Shown here: piece after piece, positions 40,539 to 49,924 of the stretch
Layout of the letters: each line of letters opens with the position of its first letter
Numbering within the stretch: the stretch's first letter is position 1
Assembly: GCA_913056145.1 (NCBI GenBank)
Contig: CAJXMI010000003.1
Coordinates: 1-55,071 of the forward strand
Direction of reading: 5' to 3'
DNA from: an uncultured Spiribacter sp.
GTDB lineage: Bacteria; Pseudomonadota; Gammaproteobacteria; Nitrococcales; Nitrococcaceae
Length of the DNA: 55,071 bases
Translations under genes and position numbers: made by a program
The notes under the pieces: generated by a model
Seen by the model: the letters and a program-made list of their open reading frames with translations, nothing else
Databases searched by the model: none
Told to the model about the DNA's origin: nothing

Positions 40539-43500
40539 CTAGCGGTGATAATCGAGCTGCACCGACTGCTCGGGCAGCAGTGTCGTGAGCCGCTCGATCA
40601 GGGCCGCCTCGGGGCGTACACGCCAGGCCTCGCCCAAGCGGACGCGCGCGCTCGCCCCCGCACCCTCGTAGTCGATACAAACCGTGCAGTCCCCGTTTTG
40701 GTAGGGCTCGAGGGCCTTATGGAGATGGCCGATAAAGCCATTACCCGCCTTTGCCGCATCAACGCGCAACACCAGGCGTCGGGCAAATGCCATGCGCGCA
40801 CCGGCCAGATCGTGCACACGCTCGGCCGAGACCCGATAGCCGTCGCTGAACTCGTCATAACCGAGATCCCCCTCGACCACGATCAGGCGGTCTTTTTCGA
40901 GCAGGTGGCGATAGCGCTGGTAGACATCGCCAAAGAGGATGACCTCGAGCCGTGCCGTGCGGTCATCGAGGGTGACAAAGCCAAGTCGCCGCCCGCTTTG
41001 TGTAATCCGACTGCGCACGGCCACGACAAGGCCGGCGAGGACCACGCGCTTTTCCCGCTCGCGCCGACTGCCCTTGCCACCCGCCTCGACACCTGCCCCG
41101 CTGGCAGCCTGCACCAGGCGGGCGGTTGTGAACCCCGCCAGCTCGTCTTCGTACTCGCTGATGGGGTGACCGGTGAGATAGAGGCCCAGGGTTTCCTTTT
41201 CGGCCGCCAGGCGCTCGGCCTCGTCCCATTCCGCCATGCCGGGCGCGGTCTCGGCGCCGGCATCGGGCGCGGCCACCGTGCCCAGGCCAAAGAGGTCGTC
41301 CTGGCCCAGCTCGGTGTTGCGTGTCTGCTGCTCGGCGGCCTGCAGGGCGGGGCTTAGCATATGCATGGCCGTTGCCCGGTTGCTGCAGATCGAGTCGAGG
41401 CTCCCCGAGCGGATGAGCGCCTCGAGCACGCGGCGGTTTACCCGGCGCAAATCGACGCGTCGACACAAATCATGCAAATCGGCAAACGCCCCGCCGGCGT
41501 TGCGCGCATCAACAATGGCCTCCACGGCTGAATACCCCACGCCCTTGACGGCGCCCAGGCCATAGACAATTCGCCCCTCGCTTGCCGCCTGAAACATCCA
41601 CTCCGAGCTATTGATATCCGGTGGATCAACCGCGAGAGCCATTGCCCGACATTCCTCAATGAGAATGACAACCTTGTCCGTGTTATCCATATCGGAGGAC
41701 AGCACCGCGGCCATGAACGCGGCGGGGTAATGGGTCTTGAGCCAGGCGGTCTGGTACGACAGCAGCGCATAGGCGGCCGAGTGCGACTTGTTAAAGCCGT
41801 ACCCCGCGAACTTCTCCATGAGGTCGAACAGGCCCTCGGCATGCTCGCGGCGCAGTCCCTGGCCAACCGCACCCTCCAGGAAGATGCTGCGCTGGCGCGC
41901 CATTTCCTCGGGCTTTTTCTTGCCCATTGCACGGCGAAGCAGATCGGCCGCGCCCAGGCTGTAGCCCCCCACCGCCTGTGCGATCTGCATCACCTGCTCC
42001 TGGTAGAGGATGACGCCATAGGTAGGCTGGAGAATGGGCTTGAGCGCATCGTGATGCAGCTCGGGGGTGGGATAGGCCACCGGTTTGCGGCCGTGTTTGC
42101 GGTCGATGAAATCCTCGACCATGCCCGATTGCAGCGGACCGGGCCGGAACAGCGCGACGAGTGCGACGATGTCCTCGAATGAATCGGGCTGCAGGCGGCG
42201 GATCAAATCCTTCATGCCGCGGGATTCAAGCTGAAACACTGCCGTGGTCTGACAGGCCTGCAGCTGGCGGAAGGTCTCGCGATCGGCGAGCGGGATGGTC
42301 GCGATGTCGAGCGGTGTCTCGCCGGCCGCCGTGCGCAGCGTATTCACCGCCCGGACCGTCCAGTCGATGATCGTGAGGGTGCGCAGCCCCAGAAAATCGA
42401 ATTTGACGAGCCCCACGGCCTCGACGTCGTCCTTGTCGAACTGGGTTGCAAGCCCCGCCCCGCCCGGCTCGCAGAACAGCGGTGCAAAGTCGGTGAGATC
42501 GGAGGGCGCGATGACCACACCGCCGGCATGTTTGCCGACGTTGCGCGACAGCCCCTCGAGCCGTCCGGCAAGGTCCAGCAGGAAGTGCACATCCTCATCC
42601 TGCTCGTAGAGCTCGCGCAGATCGGCCTCCTGCGCGAGTGCCTTGTCGAGCGTCATGCCAAGCTCAAACGGGATAAGCTTGGCAATGCGGTCGACATAGC
42701 CGTAGCCATGCCCGAGCACGCGGCCAACGTCGCGAACCACGGCCCGGGCCGCCATCGTGCCGTGAGTGGCAATCTGCGAGACCTTTTCACGGCCATAGCG
42801 CTCGGCCACATAGTCGATCACGCGGTCGCGCTTTTCCATGCAGAAGTCGACATCGAAGTCGGGCATGGACACCCGCTCGGGGTTGAGAAAGCGCTCGAAG
42901 AGCAGATCGTAACGCAGCGGATCCAGGTCGGTAATCTCAAGCGCGTAGGCCACCAGTGAGCCCGCCCCGGAGCCGCGCCCCGGCCCCACGGGGATGTCCT
43001 GCGATTTTGCCCAGCGAATGAAATCGGCAACGATCAGGAAGTATCCGGGAAAGCCCATCTGCTCGATAACGCCCAGCTCGTGGTCCAGGCGCGCGTCATA
43101 GTCGGCCGGGTCGCCACCGGGAGTGCCCAGCGCGGCAATGCGGCGCTCCAGCCCTGCCTTGGCTTCGGAGCGAAGATGCGCCTCGATGCTGCGTCCCTCG
43201 GGCACCGGAAAATCCGGCAGCACATTCTGGCCGAGGGTCAGGCTGAGGTTGCAGCGCTGCGCAATGGCAACAGTGTTCTCAAGCGCCTCCGGCAGGTCGC
43301 TGAACAGCGCGGCCATTTCCTCCGGGCTGCGCAGATACTGCGCCTCGGCATAGTGCCGCGGGCGCTGGTCATCGTGGAGGATGCGACCGTCATGAATGCA
43401 CACCCGCGCCTCATGCGCCTCGAAATCGTCGCGCTCCAGAAAGCGGACATCGTTGCTGGCCACCACCGGCGTCTGGGTAGCGCCGGCCAGCGCAACCGCC

Positions 43501-44048
43501 GCGTGGACATGGTCCTCGTCACCGGGCCGCCCGGTGCGCTGGACTTCAAGGTAGTACCGCCCGGGAAAATGCGTATGCCAAAATGCCAGACGCTGCCGGG
43601 CCAGGCGTTCGTCCTGATTGAGCAAGGCCTGGCCAACGTCACCCCGAGCGCCTCCGGAGAGAACGATGAGCCCCTCGTTCCAGCGCTCGAGCCAGGCGCG
43701 CTCCACCAAAGGCAGGCCCTGGCCCTGGCCGTCGAGGTAGCTGGCGGTGATCAGTCGTGTCAGCGCGGCGTATCCGGCGTTGTTCATGCACAGAAATGTC
43801 AGCGCGTGGTGGCCGCCGCCCCCCTCCTCGCTGGCCACCCGCAGGTCGGCGCCAATAATGGGCTTGACCCCGGCTCGAAGGGCGGCTTCGTAGAATTTGA
43901 CCATCCCGAACAGATTGCCCTGATCGGTGATGGCCACCGCTGGCATCCCGTACCCGGCCACGCCCTCGACCAACGGGGCCACCCGGACGGTGCCGTCGAT
44001 GAGCGAGAATTCGGTGTGCAGATGAAGATGAACGAATGCCGGTGCCAT
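40539..44048 (-). CDS. dnaE: DNA polymerase III alpha subunit
   Basis: Replicative polymerase of the C family, 1169 residues (E. coli 1160). Domains: PHP (HLHTEFSLIDG near residue 9, up to about 280), polymerase palm with the catalytic aspartates in PDFDVDF (Asp399, Asp401), GRGSGAGSLVAYAL just before it, fingers with GYGFNKSHSAAYALLSYQTAWLK, then helix-hairpin-helix and an OB domain (VVLAGLVVAVRSRITQSGRR, residues about 990-1080). The beta-clamp and tau-binding tail lies at the C-terminus. In most relatives rnhB lies directly upstream; here a divergent lpxA-gnnA-gnnB cassette separates them. Confidence 0.97.
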   Translation of the reverse strand: MAPAFVHLHLHTEFSLIDGTVRVAPLVEGVAGYGMPAVAITDQGNLFGMVKFYEAALRAGVKPIIGADLRVASEEGGGGHHALTFLCMNNAGYAALTRLITASYLDGQGQGLPLVERAWLERWNEGLIVLSGGARGDVGQALLNQDERLARQRLAFWHTHFPGRYYLEVQRTGRPGDEDHVHAAVALAGATQTPVVASNDVRFLERDDFEAHEARVCIHDGRILHDDQRPRHYAEAQYLRSPEEMAALFSDLPEALENTVAIAQRCNLSLTLGQNVLPDFPVPEGRSIEAHLRSEAKAGLERRIAALGTPGGDPADYDARLDHELGVIEQMGFPGYFLIVADFIRWAKSQDIPVGPGRGSGAGSLVAYALEITDLDPLRYDLLFERFLNPERVSMPDFDVDFCMEKRDRVIDYVAERYGREKVSQIATHGTMAARAVVRDVGRVLGHGYGYVDRIAKLIPFELGMTLDKALAQEADLRELYEQDEDVHFLLDLAGRLEGLSRNVGKHAGGVVIAPSDLTDFAPLFCEPGGAGLATQFDKDDVEAVGLVKFDFLGLRTLTIIDWTVRAVNTLRTAAGETPLDIATIPLADRETFRQLQACQTTAVFQLESRGMKDLIRRLQPDSFEDIVALVALFRPGPLQSGMVEDFIDRKHGRKPVAYPTPELHHDALKPILQPTYGVILYQEQVMQIAQAVGGYSLGAADLLRRAMGKKKPEEMARQRSIFLEGAVGQGLRREHAEGLFDLMEKFAGYGFNKSHSAAYALLSYQTAWLKTHYPAAFMAAVLSSDMDNTDKVVILIEECRAMALAVDPPDINSSEWMFQAASEGRIVYGLGAVKGVGYSAVEAIVDARNAGGAFADLHDLCRRVDLRRVNRRVLEALIRSGSLDSICSNRATAMHMLSPALQAAEQQTRNTELGQDDLFGLGTVAAPDAGAETAPGMAEWDEAERLAAEKETLGLYLTGHPISEYEDELAGFTTARLVQAASGAGVEAGGKGSRREREKRVVLAGLVVAVRSRITQSGRRLGFVTLDDRTARLEVILFGDVYQRYRHLLEKDRLIVVEGDLGYDEFSDGYRVSAERVHDLAGARMAFARRLVLRVDAAKAGNGFIGHLHKALEPYQNGDCTVCIDYEGAGASARVRLGEAWRVRPEAALIERLTTLLPEQSVQLDYHR

Positions 44049-44152
44049 GAATGCGCCCTGTCTTGACCGTCGGCTATGCTACCGCCGAACGGGCCCGCAC
44101 CGATAGACGCAGGACTGGCCGGACGCTGCCGTTTCGGCCATCATGACAGCGC

Positions 44153-44938
44153 ATGACCAACGCCAGTATTCACGCCAGCGCCATTGTTGATCCGGACGCG
44201 CAGCTCGGGGAGCGCGTGCGCATCGGACCCCATGCCGTGATTGGCGCGGGAGTGCGCATTGGCGACGATTGCGAGGTGGGTGCCAGCGTGGTTCTGAGTG
44301 GCCCGCTAACACTTGGAGCCCGCAATCGCCTGCATGCCCATGCCGTCCTTGGCGAGCCTCCGCAGGATGTCAGCTACCGCGATGAGCCAACGCAACTGGT
44401 CGTTGGCGATGACAACACCTTTCGCGAATTTGTGACCGTGCATCGAGCCAGCACCAAAGAGGCCGGCGTGACCGCCATCGGGGATCGCAACCTGCTGATG
44501 GTCGCAAGCCATGTGGGCCATGACTGTCAGCTCGGCAATGACATCATTATTGCCAACAGCAGCCAGCTCGGGGGGCATGTGCATATTGATGACCGGGCGT
44601 ATATATCCGCCGCCTGCGCCATCCATCAGTTCGTGCACATCGGGGCACTCGCCATGCTGGGCGGCGGCGCCATCATATCCCGCGATGTCGCGCCCTACTG
44701 CATGGCGGCCGGTAACCGTGCCAGGCTGCGGGGGCTCAATGTACGCGGTCTCAAGCGCGCGGGCATCTCACCCGCAAGTCAGCGCGCCCTGAAGGCGGCC
44801 TATCGCGCCTTCTTTCGCGCGGGCCACGGCACCGAGACGGCCATTGCGGCCATCGAGGCCGGCGAACTACACCACCATCCCGAGGTTGCCCGGTTTGTGG
44901 CATTCGTTCGGGCGAGCGAACGGGGAATACTGCGATGA
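44153..44938 (+). CDS. lpxA: Second UDP-GlcNAc/GlcNAc3N acyltransferase (LpxA paralogue)
   Basis: A 261-residue left-handed beta-helix acyltransferase, full length for LpxA, which transfers a 3-hydroxyacyl group from ACP to a UDP-GlcNAc-type acceptor as the first step of lipid A synthesis. It keeps the catalytic His (SHVGHDC, His123, equal to E. coli His125), GEPPQDVSY, AIHQFVHIG and the C-terminal helical domain ending RGILR. The chain-length ruler position has Gly171 (E. coli Gly173). Changes near the acceptor site include NVRGLKR where E. coli has NIEGLKR, and HRAST for HRGTV. It overlaps gnnA by 4 bp, so it probably acylates the 3-amino sugar made by the next two genes; this is inference. 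Confidence 0.9.
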   Translation: MTNASIHASAIVDPDAQLGERVRIGPHAVIGAGVRIGDDCEVGASVVLSGPLTLGARNRLHAHAVLGEPPQDVSYRDEPTQLVVGDDNTFREFVTVHRASTKEAGVTAIGDRNLLMVASHVGHDCQLGNDIIIANSSQLGGHVHIDDRAYISAACAIHQFVHIGALAMLGGGAIISRDVAPYCMAAGNRARLRGLNVRGLKRAGISPASQRALKAAYRAFFRAGHGTETAIAAIEAGELHHHPEVARFVAFVRASERGILR

Positions 44939-45882
44939 ACCGGCTGCGAACGGCCGTCGTGGGTGCCGGCTATCTGGGCCGCTTCCATGCCCTTAAATAC
45001 GCGGCGCACCCCGAGTGCGAGCTGGTCGCTGTGGTGGATGCCGATGCGCAGCGCGCGCAGGCCGTGGCCGATGAGTGCGGCTGCAAGGCCTTCACCGATG
45101 CAGCGGAGCTGCCCGGCGCGGTGGATGCGGCCAGCATGGCCACGCCCACCCGGTTGCATCATGCCCTGGCGCTGCCATTGCTTGAGGCGGGCATTCACAT
45201 GCTCATCGAAAAGCCCATGACCACCACGCTGGCCGAAGCGGATGCGCTGATTGCCGCGGCCCGCGCCCGTGAGTGCGTGCTGCAGGTGGGGCATCTGGAG
45301 CGCTTCAACCCGGCCATGGTGGCGGCCGCCAGCGAGATCCGCCAGCCGCGCTTTATCGAATCGCACCGCATTGCCCCGTTCAATCCGCGCGGTGCCGATG
45401 TCAGTGTCGTCCTCGATCTCATGATCCATGACATTGATCTGATCCTGGAGCTGGTGGATTCACCGCTCGAGCGCCTCGATGCAAGCGGCGCCCGGGTTAT
45501 CTCGGAGGACATCGACATTGCCAACGCGCGCCTCGGGTTTGCCGACGGCTGCGTGGCCAACGTGACCGCGAGTCGGGTCAGCCCCAAGGCCGAGCGCCGA
45601 CTGCGGTTGTTTCAGGAAAATGCCTATTTTGCGCTGGATCTGCAGGCCGGCACACTCGATGTCCAGCGCCGGCGACCCGATGCCGCCGGGCCGCCCACCA
45701 TGGATCAGATCACGCGTGAGCAGCGATCCCCCGGGCGCAGCGATGCCCTGGCCGACGAAATCAATGCGTTCGTGCGTGCCATTCACGAGGGCTCACGCCC
45801 CGTGGTCAGCGGTGACGACGGTCGCCGCGCGCTTGCCGCTGCGATCGAAATCGGACGCCAACTCAACAGGAACCCCGCATGA
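44935..45882 (+). CDS. gnnA: Gfo/Idh/MocA oxidoreductase, GnnA-like
   Basis: A 315-residue NAD-dependent sugar oxidoreductase: Rossmann motif VVGAGYLGRFHALKY, ATPTRLHHALALPLLEAGIHMLIEKPM (the family EKP motif), QVGHLERFNP and the active-site VLDLMIHDIDLIL. Known GnnA oxidises the 3-OH of UDP-GlcNAc to a ketone. The assignment rests on its place between an lpxA copy and an aminotransferase, with 4-bp overlaps on both sides. It could alternatively serve an O-antigen sugar (WbpB-like), but the lpxA linkage argues for lipid A. Confidence 0.82.
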   Translation: MNRLRTAVVGAGYLGRFHALKYAAHPECELVAVVDADAQRAQAVADECGCKAFTDAAELPGAVDAASMATPTRLHHALALPLLEAGIHMLIEKPMTTTLAEADALIAAARARECVLQVGHLERFNPAMVAAASEIRQPRFIESHRIAPFNPRGADVSVVLDLMIHDIDLILELVDSPLERLDASGARVISEDIDIANARLGFADGCVANVTASRVSPKAERRLRLFQENAYFALDLQAGTLDVQRRRPDAAGPPTMDQITREQRSPGRSDALADEINAFVRAIHEGSRPVVSGDDGRRALAAAIEIGRQLNRNPA

Positions 45883-46997
45883 GCCACCCCATCCCCATGG
45901 TCGACCTGACCGCGCAGTACCCACTGCTGCGCGACGACATCGAGGCAGGCCTCAAACAGGCACTCGACGAGGCCCGCTTCATTCTGGGACCCAATGTCCA
46001 GGCCCTCGAGCAGGAGGTGGCGGATTACCTGGGCGTGGCCCATACCGTTGCGGTGGCCTCGGGCACCGACGCCCTCCACCTGGCACTACGGGCCGCCGGG
46101 GTGGGCGAAGGCGACGAGGTGATCACGACCCCGTTCAGCTTTATCGCAACGGCCGAGGCCATTTGCTACGTGGGTGCGCAGCCGGTCTTTGTCGATATCG
46201 ACCCGGCCACGTTCAACATCGACCCCCAGGCCGTGGCCGGCGCCATCACCCCGCGAACCCGGGCCATCCTTCCGGTGCACCTCTTTGGCCAGCCCGCCAA
46301 TCTGCCCGCCCTTGGCCAACTGGCCGAGCAGCATGGTCTGGCGCTTGTTGAAGATTGTGCGCAGTCCTTCGGCGCCAGCATCGATGGCCGGCAGACCGGT
46401 AGCATCGGCGTGACCGGGGCGTTCAGCTTCTTTCCCAGCAAAAATCTGGGCGGCTATGGCGATGGCGGGCTTGTGAGCACCGATGACCCCGCGGTGGCCG
46501 ACAGGGCCCGCGCACTGCGCAACCACGGCAGTCGCAGGCGCTACTACCATGACGAGGTGGGCTACAACAGTCGCCTCGATGAGCTGCAGGCGGTCATCCT
46601 GCGCGCCAAGCTGCCGCATATCGACGCCTTCAACGATGGCCGCCGGCGTGTCGCCGCGCGCTATGCCGAACGGCTGGGACAGTCCGAGCGGGTCGCCATC
46701 CCGCATGCGGATGGCATTGGCCGGCATGTCTACCACCAGTACACCCTGCTTTGCGCCGATGAGGCCGAGCGCGATCAGCTGATGGCAGCACTTGGCGAGG
46801 AGCGGATTGCCTCGGCCGTCTACTACCCGGTGCCACTCCATCATCAACGTGCGTTTGCCGAGCACTACGGCGATGCCGGACCGCCGAGCCTGCCTGTTGC
46901 CGAGGCAACAGCGCGCCGCTGTCTGTCACTGCCGATCTACCCCGAACTGGCGCTGACCGATGTGGATCGGATCTGCGAGGTCATTCTGCGGCGATGA
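45879..46997 (+). CDS. gnnB: DegT/DnrJ/EryC1 sugar aminotransferase, GnnB-like
   Basis: A 372-residue PLP aminotransferase with [57 protein letters not shown], the PLP Lys in [14 protein letters not shown] and [12 protein letters not shown]. Known GnnB transaminates the 3-keto sugar with glutamate to give UDP-GlcNAc3N. WbpE-type enzymes of O-antigen synthesis are close relatives, so the name depends on context. Last gene of the cassette; its 3' end overlaps rnhB on the other strand by 17 bp. Confidence 0.83.
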   Translation: MSHPIPMVDLTAQYPLLRDDIEAGLKQALDEARFILGPNVQALEQEVADYLGVAHTVAVASGTDALHLALRAAGVGEGDEVITTPFSFIATAEAICYVGAQPVFVDIDPATFNIDPQAVAGAITPRTRAILPVHLFGQPANLPALGQLAEQHGLALVEDCAQSFGASIDGRQTGSIGVTGAFSFFPSKNLGGYGDGGLVSTDDPAVADRARALRNHGSRRRYYHDEVGYNSRLDELQAVILRAKLPHIDAFNDGRRRVAARYAERLGQSERVAIPHADGIGRHVYHQYTLLCADEAERDQLMAALGEERIASAVYYPVPLHHQRAFAEHYGDAGPPSLPVAEATARRCLSLPIYPELALTDVDRICEVILRR

Positions 46998-47547
46998 GAT
47001 CGCGTACCGGCGCGAACGAGCGTCGGTGAACCGGACAGATACCGCACTCGCGCAGGCGCGCGCGATGCTCGGCCGTGGGATAGCCGCTGTGACGGTCAAA
47101 GCCATAGGCCGGATAGAGGGTGTGCAACCGGCGCATATGCGCATCCCGGTAAACTTTGGCAATAATGGAGGCTGCCGCAATGGCAGGAACCTGGTTGTCC
47201 CCGCCGACGATCGCCTCGCCGGGACAGGGGAGCGCCGGGAGATCGCGCCCATCCACCAGTACGCGCTGCGGCGCGACCTTCAGGCCGGCGACGGCACGCT
47301 GCATGGCAAGGAGCGTGGCCTGGCGGATATTGAGCGCGTCGATCTCGGCCGCATCGACCTCGGCAATCGCCCAGGCCCGCGCATTGGCCTGAATGTGCTG
47401 AGCGAGCACCTCCCGCCGCCGCGTGCCAAGGCGCTTTGAGTCGCGAACACCCGACCAGTCCGGCCCCGGCTGCAGAATAACGGCAGCAGCCACCACCGGA
47501 CCGGCGATCGGCCCGCGGCCCACCTCATCCACACCGGCCTCAGTCAT
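46981..47547 (-). CDS. rnhB: Ribonuclease HII
   Basis: Removes RNA from RNA-DNA hybrids and initiates ribonucleotide excision. The 188-residue protein begins [21 protein letters not shown] with the catalytic Asp-Glu pair, followed by [49 protein letters not shown] and [12 protein letters not shown]. The ATG at 47547 overlaps the lpxB stop by 8 bp; a longer frame to 47715 is inside lpxB. Confidence 0.95.
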   Translation of the reverse strand: MTEAGVDEVGRGPIAGPVVAAAVILQPGPDWSGVRDSKRLGTRRREVLAQHIQANARAWAIAEVDAAEIDALNIRQATLLAMQRAVAGLKVAPQRVLVDGRDLPALPCPGEAIVGGDNQVPAIAAASIIAKVYRDAHMRRLHTLYPAYGFDRHSGYPTAEHRARLRECGICPVHRRSFAPVRDLIAAE

Positions 47548-48673
47548 GCTCGAGAAGCTCGGCAACGGCAGCTGCGGCCTGCTCACTGGCGCCACGCCGC
47601 AGCCCCTTGTGCAGCGAGTGAAAGCGCCCGGCAATGCGCTCGCGCTCGCCGGGTTTATCAAGCAGCCCCGCCAGCGCAGGCGCAATGACGTCGGCTCTGG
47701 CCTGCTCCTGGACAAACTCGGGCATCAGCATCTCGCCGGCCATCAGGTTGGGCATGGCAAAAAAGGGTATGCGGATCGAGCGCCGTGCCACCGCCGCCGT
47801 GAGCGCATTGACCCGATAGGCCATTAATGCCGGACAGCCCAGCAGCATGGCCTCGAGTGTAGCCGTTCCCGACGCCACCAGCCCGGCATCGGCGGCTGCA
47901 AGCACCTGGCGGGCGCGCCCCTCGGTGACGGTGACCGGGAGCGCCGGTGACCGCGCCAGCTCGGCACTGACAATCGCCTCAATGGCAGGGGTAGCGGCCG
48001 GCACCACAAAGCGGGCGCCGGGCCGCTCGGCAGCCAACCGCGCGGCAACCTCGAGGAAGACCGGCAGCAGGCGTTGCACCTCGCCCGGCCGGCTGCCCGG
48101 CAGCAGTGCGACAAGGGTTTGGTCTGGCCCGATATCGAGCTCGGCACGCGCCGCCGCGTGCTCCACCGACAGCGGGATTTCGTCAGCCAGCGGATGCCCG
48201 ACAAAAACGGAGTCCATGCCGCGGGCGGCATAGAAATCATGCTCGAAGGGATAGATGCACAACACCCGATCGATGGCATTGCGAATCCCGCGCAACCGCC
48301 CCTCGCGCCAGGCCCAGACCGTGGGGCTCACATACTGCACGGTCGGCACCCCGCCGGCGCGCAACCGGCGTGCGAGCCCCAGATTGAAGTCGGGTGCATC
48401 CACTCCGATAAAGACATCCGGCGGGTTCGCCAGCCAATACCGCCGCAGCTCTGCCCGAATCCGCAGCAGCCGCGGCAAGTGCCGGAGCACCTCCACCAGC
48501 CCCATTACCGAGAGCGCCGCCATGGGGTGACGCGAGACAAGGCCAGCCGCCTCCATATGCGGGCCACCAATGCCCTCGAACCGCGCCTGCGGATAGCGCG
48601 CCGCCAGTGCGCGCACCAACCCGCCGCCCAGATAATCCCCCGATGGCTCGCCTGCAACGAGGCCGATCCGCAT
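47540..48673 (-). CDS. lpxB: Lipid-A-disaccharide synthase
   Basis: Joins lipid X and UDP-diacylglucosamine to form the lipid A disaccharide. The 377-residue GT-B glycosyltransferase has the N-terminal [69 protein letters not shown] and [20 protein letters not shown] 48673 is at the start of homology. It lies 10 bp after lpxA in the standard order. Confidence 0.95.
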   Translation of the reverse strand: MRIGLVAGEPSGDYLGGGLVRALAARYPQARFEGIGGPHMEAAGLVSRHPMAALSVMGLVEVLRHLPRLLRIRAELRRYWLANPPDVFIGVDAPDFNLGLARRLRAGGVPTVQYVSPTVWAWREGRLRGIRNAIDRVLCIYPFEHDFYAARGMDSVFVGHPLADEIPLSVEHAAARAELDIGPDQTLVALLPGSRPGEVQRLLPVFLEVAARLAAERPGARFVVPAATPAIEAIVSAELARSPALPVTVTEGRARQVLAAADAGLVASGTATLEAMLLGCPALMAYRVNALTAAVARRSIRIPFFAMPNLMAGEMLMPEFVQEQARADVIAPALAGLLDKPGERERIAGRFHSLHKGLRRGASEQAAAAVAELLEHD

Positions 48674-48683
48674 TGCCGACGGC

Positions 48684-49460
48684 CTAGCGGACAATGCCGC
48701 GCGACGAGTCACGAACAAACCGGATCAGATCGGCAATGGCCGCATCATGGTCCGCATCGGCCTCAAGCACGTCCAATGCCTCGTTGAGCCGCAGGCCCTG
48801 GCGATACAGCGTGCGATAGGCGGCGCGCAGCCGCTGCTGTCCCGCGCTGTCAAACCCGGCCCGTCGCAGCCCCTCGCTGTTCGTTCCATGCGGGCGGGCC
48901 GGATCACCGGCCACCATCACCCAGGGCGGGACATCGCGGCGAATGCAGCTGCCCATCGAGGCAAAGGCCCCGCGCCCGAGGCGGCAGAACTGATGGACAA
49001 GGGTAAAGCCCCCCAGCGTGGCGCCGTCCCCCACCTCGACATGACCGGCCAGAGACGCGCCGTTGGCAAACACCGCGCCATCGTGGACCACACAGTCATG
49101 GGCGATATGCACATAGGCCATGATCCAGTTGTCGTTGCCGATCCGCGTGACGCCGCCGCCATCGCGGGTGCCGCGATTGATGGTGACAAACTCGCGAATG
49201 GTGTTGTTGGCGCCGATCTCAAGCCGGCTGTCCTCGCCGTCAAACTTTTTATCCTGAGGGACCTCGCCGACCGACGCGAACTGAAACACCCGGGTGCCCG
49301 CGCCGATCCGGGTGGGGCCACGGATGACGGAATGCGGCCCGATCACGCAACCACTGCCAATCTCGACCCCGGCATCGATGACGGCGTAGGGGCCCACCTC
49401 GACATCGGCTGCCAACGACGCACCCGGGTCAACCGAGGCCGTGGGATCAATACCGCTCAC
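48684..49460 (-). CDS. lpxA: UDP-N-acetylglucosamine O-acyltransferase (ordinary-locus LpxA)
   Basis: A 258-residue hexapeptide-repeat acyltransferase in its conserved place between fabZ and lpxB. It has FQFASVGEVPQD, VTINRGTRDGGG, the catalytic His in VHIAHDC (His121, equal to E. coli His125), LVHQFCRLG and the C-terminal SEGLRRAGF. The chain-length ruler position is Met169, as in the C10-selective Pseudomonas aeruginosa LpxA, predicting 3-hydroxydecanoate as the primary chain. Overlaps fabZ by 4 bp. A second, divergent copy lies at 44153-44938. Confidence 0.95.
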   Translation of the reverse strand: MSGIDPTASVDPGASLAADVEVGPYAVIDAGVEIGSGCVIGPHSVIRGPTRIGAGTRVFQFASVGEVPQDKKFDGEDSRLEIGANNTIREFVTINRGTRDGGGVTRIGNDNWIMAYVHIAHDCVVHDGAVFANGASLAGHVEVGDGATLGGFTLVHQFCRLGRGAFASMGSCIRRDVPPWVMVAGDPARPHGTNSEGLRRAGFDSAGQQRLRAAYRTLYRQGLRLNEALDVLEADADHDAAIADLIRFVRDSSRGIVR

Positions 49461-49924
49461 GCTTCCCTCATCGTGCAGCGGATGCCGGCGCTCGCAGCGG
49501 TGGCCCCGTCCACCTCTACCCGCGCCTGGAAAAGCCAGATCCCGCGCACCACGCGGTCGAGCGTTGCCGCCAGCTCTGCGGTCTCGCCGGGCTCAATGGG
49601 CCGCTTGAAGCGGGCGTTGTCCACCCCCACCAGGAAGAACAGGGGCGCCTCGGGCGGCATCTCGGCATCGGGCTCGGCCTCGCGGGTCACAAAGGCCAGC
49701 AGACCACAGGCCTGCGCCATGGCCTCGACGAGCAGCACACCGGGCATGATCGCCCGTTCGGGGAAATGCCCGCTCACCCAGGGCTCGTTGGCTGTGACCT
49801 GCTTGATGGCCCGCAGCGACTCGCCGGGCTGATAGTCAATGACCCGATCGACGAGCAGGAAGGGATAACGATGGGGTAGCCGGCGCTTGATACCGTCCGG
49901 GTCAAGGGTCTTCGGGTTGCTCAT
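49457..49924 (-). CDS. fabZ: 3-hydroxyacyl-[acyl-carrier-protein] dehydratase FabZ
   Basis: Hot-dog fold dehydratase of fatty acid elongation, competing with LpxA and LpxD for 3-hydroxyacyl-ACP. The 155-residue protein has RLPHRYPFLLVDRVID with the catalytic His, SGHFPERAIMPGVLLVEAMAQACG with the catalytic Glu, and FFLVGVDNARFKRPIEPGE. It starts 23 bp inside lpxD and overlaps lpxA by 4 bp. Confidence 0.95.
   Translation of the reverse strand: MSNPKTLDPDGIKRRLPHRYPFLLVDRVIDYQPGESLRAIKQVTANEPWVSGHFPERAIMPGVLLVEAMAQACGLLAFVTREAEPDAEMPPEAPLFFLVGVDNARFKRPIEPGETAELAATLDRVVRGIWLFQARVEVDGATAASAGIRCTMREA

Noticed and set aside
43080-44066. 328-residue open frame on the plus strand opposite the dnaE 5' end
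   Set aside because: Antisense to the PHP domain of dnaE; no motif.
44153-44938. Possibility that the second lpxA is an lpxD or a generic hexapeptide sugar acyltransferase
   Set aside because: It has LpxA length, the LpxA C-terminal helical domain, HVGHDC and AIHQF motifs, and lacks the LpxD N-terminal uridine-binding domain.
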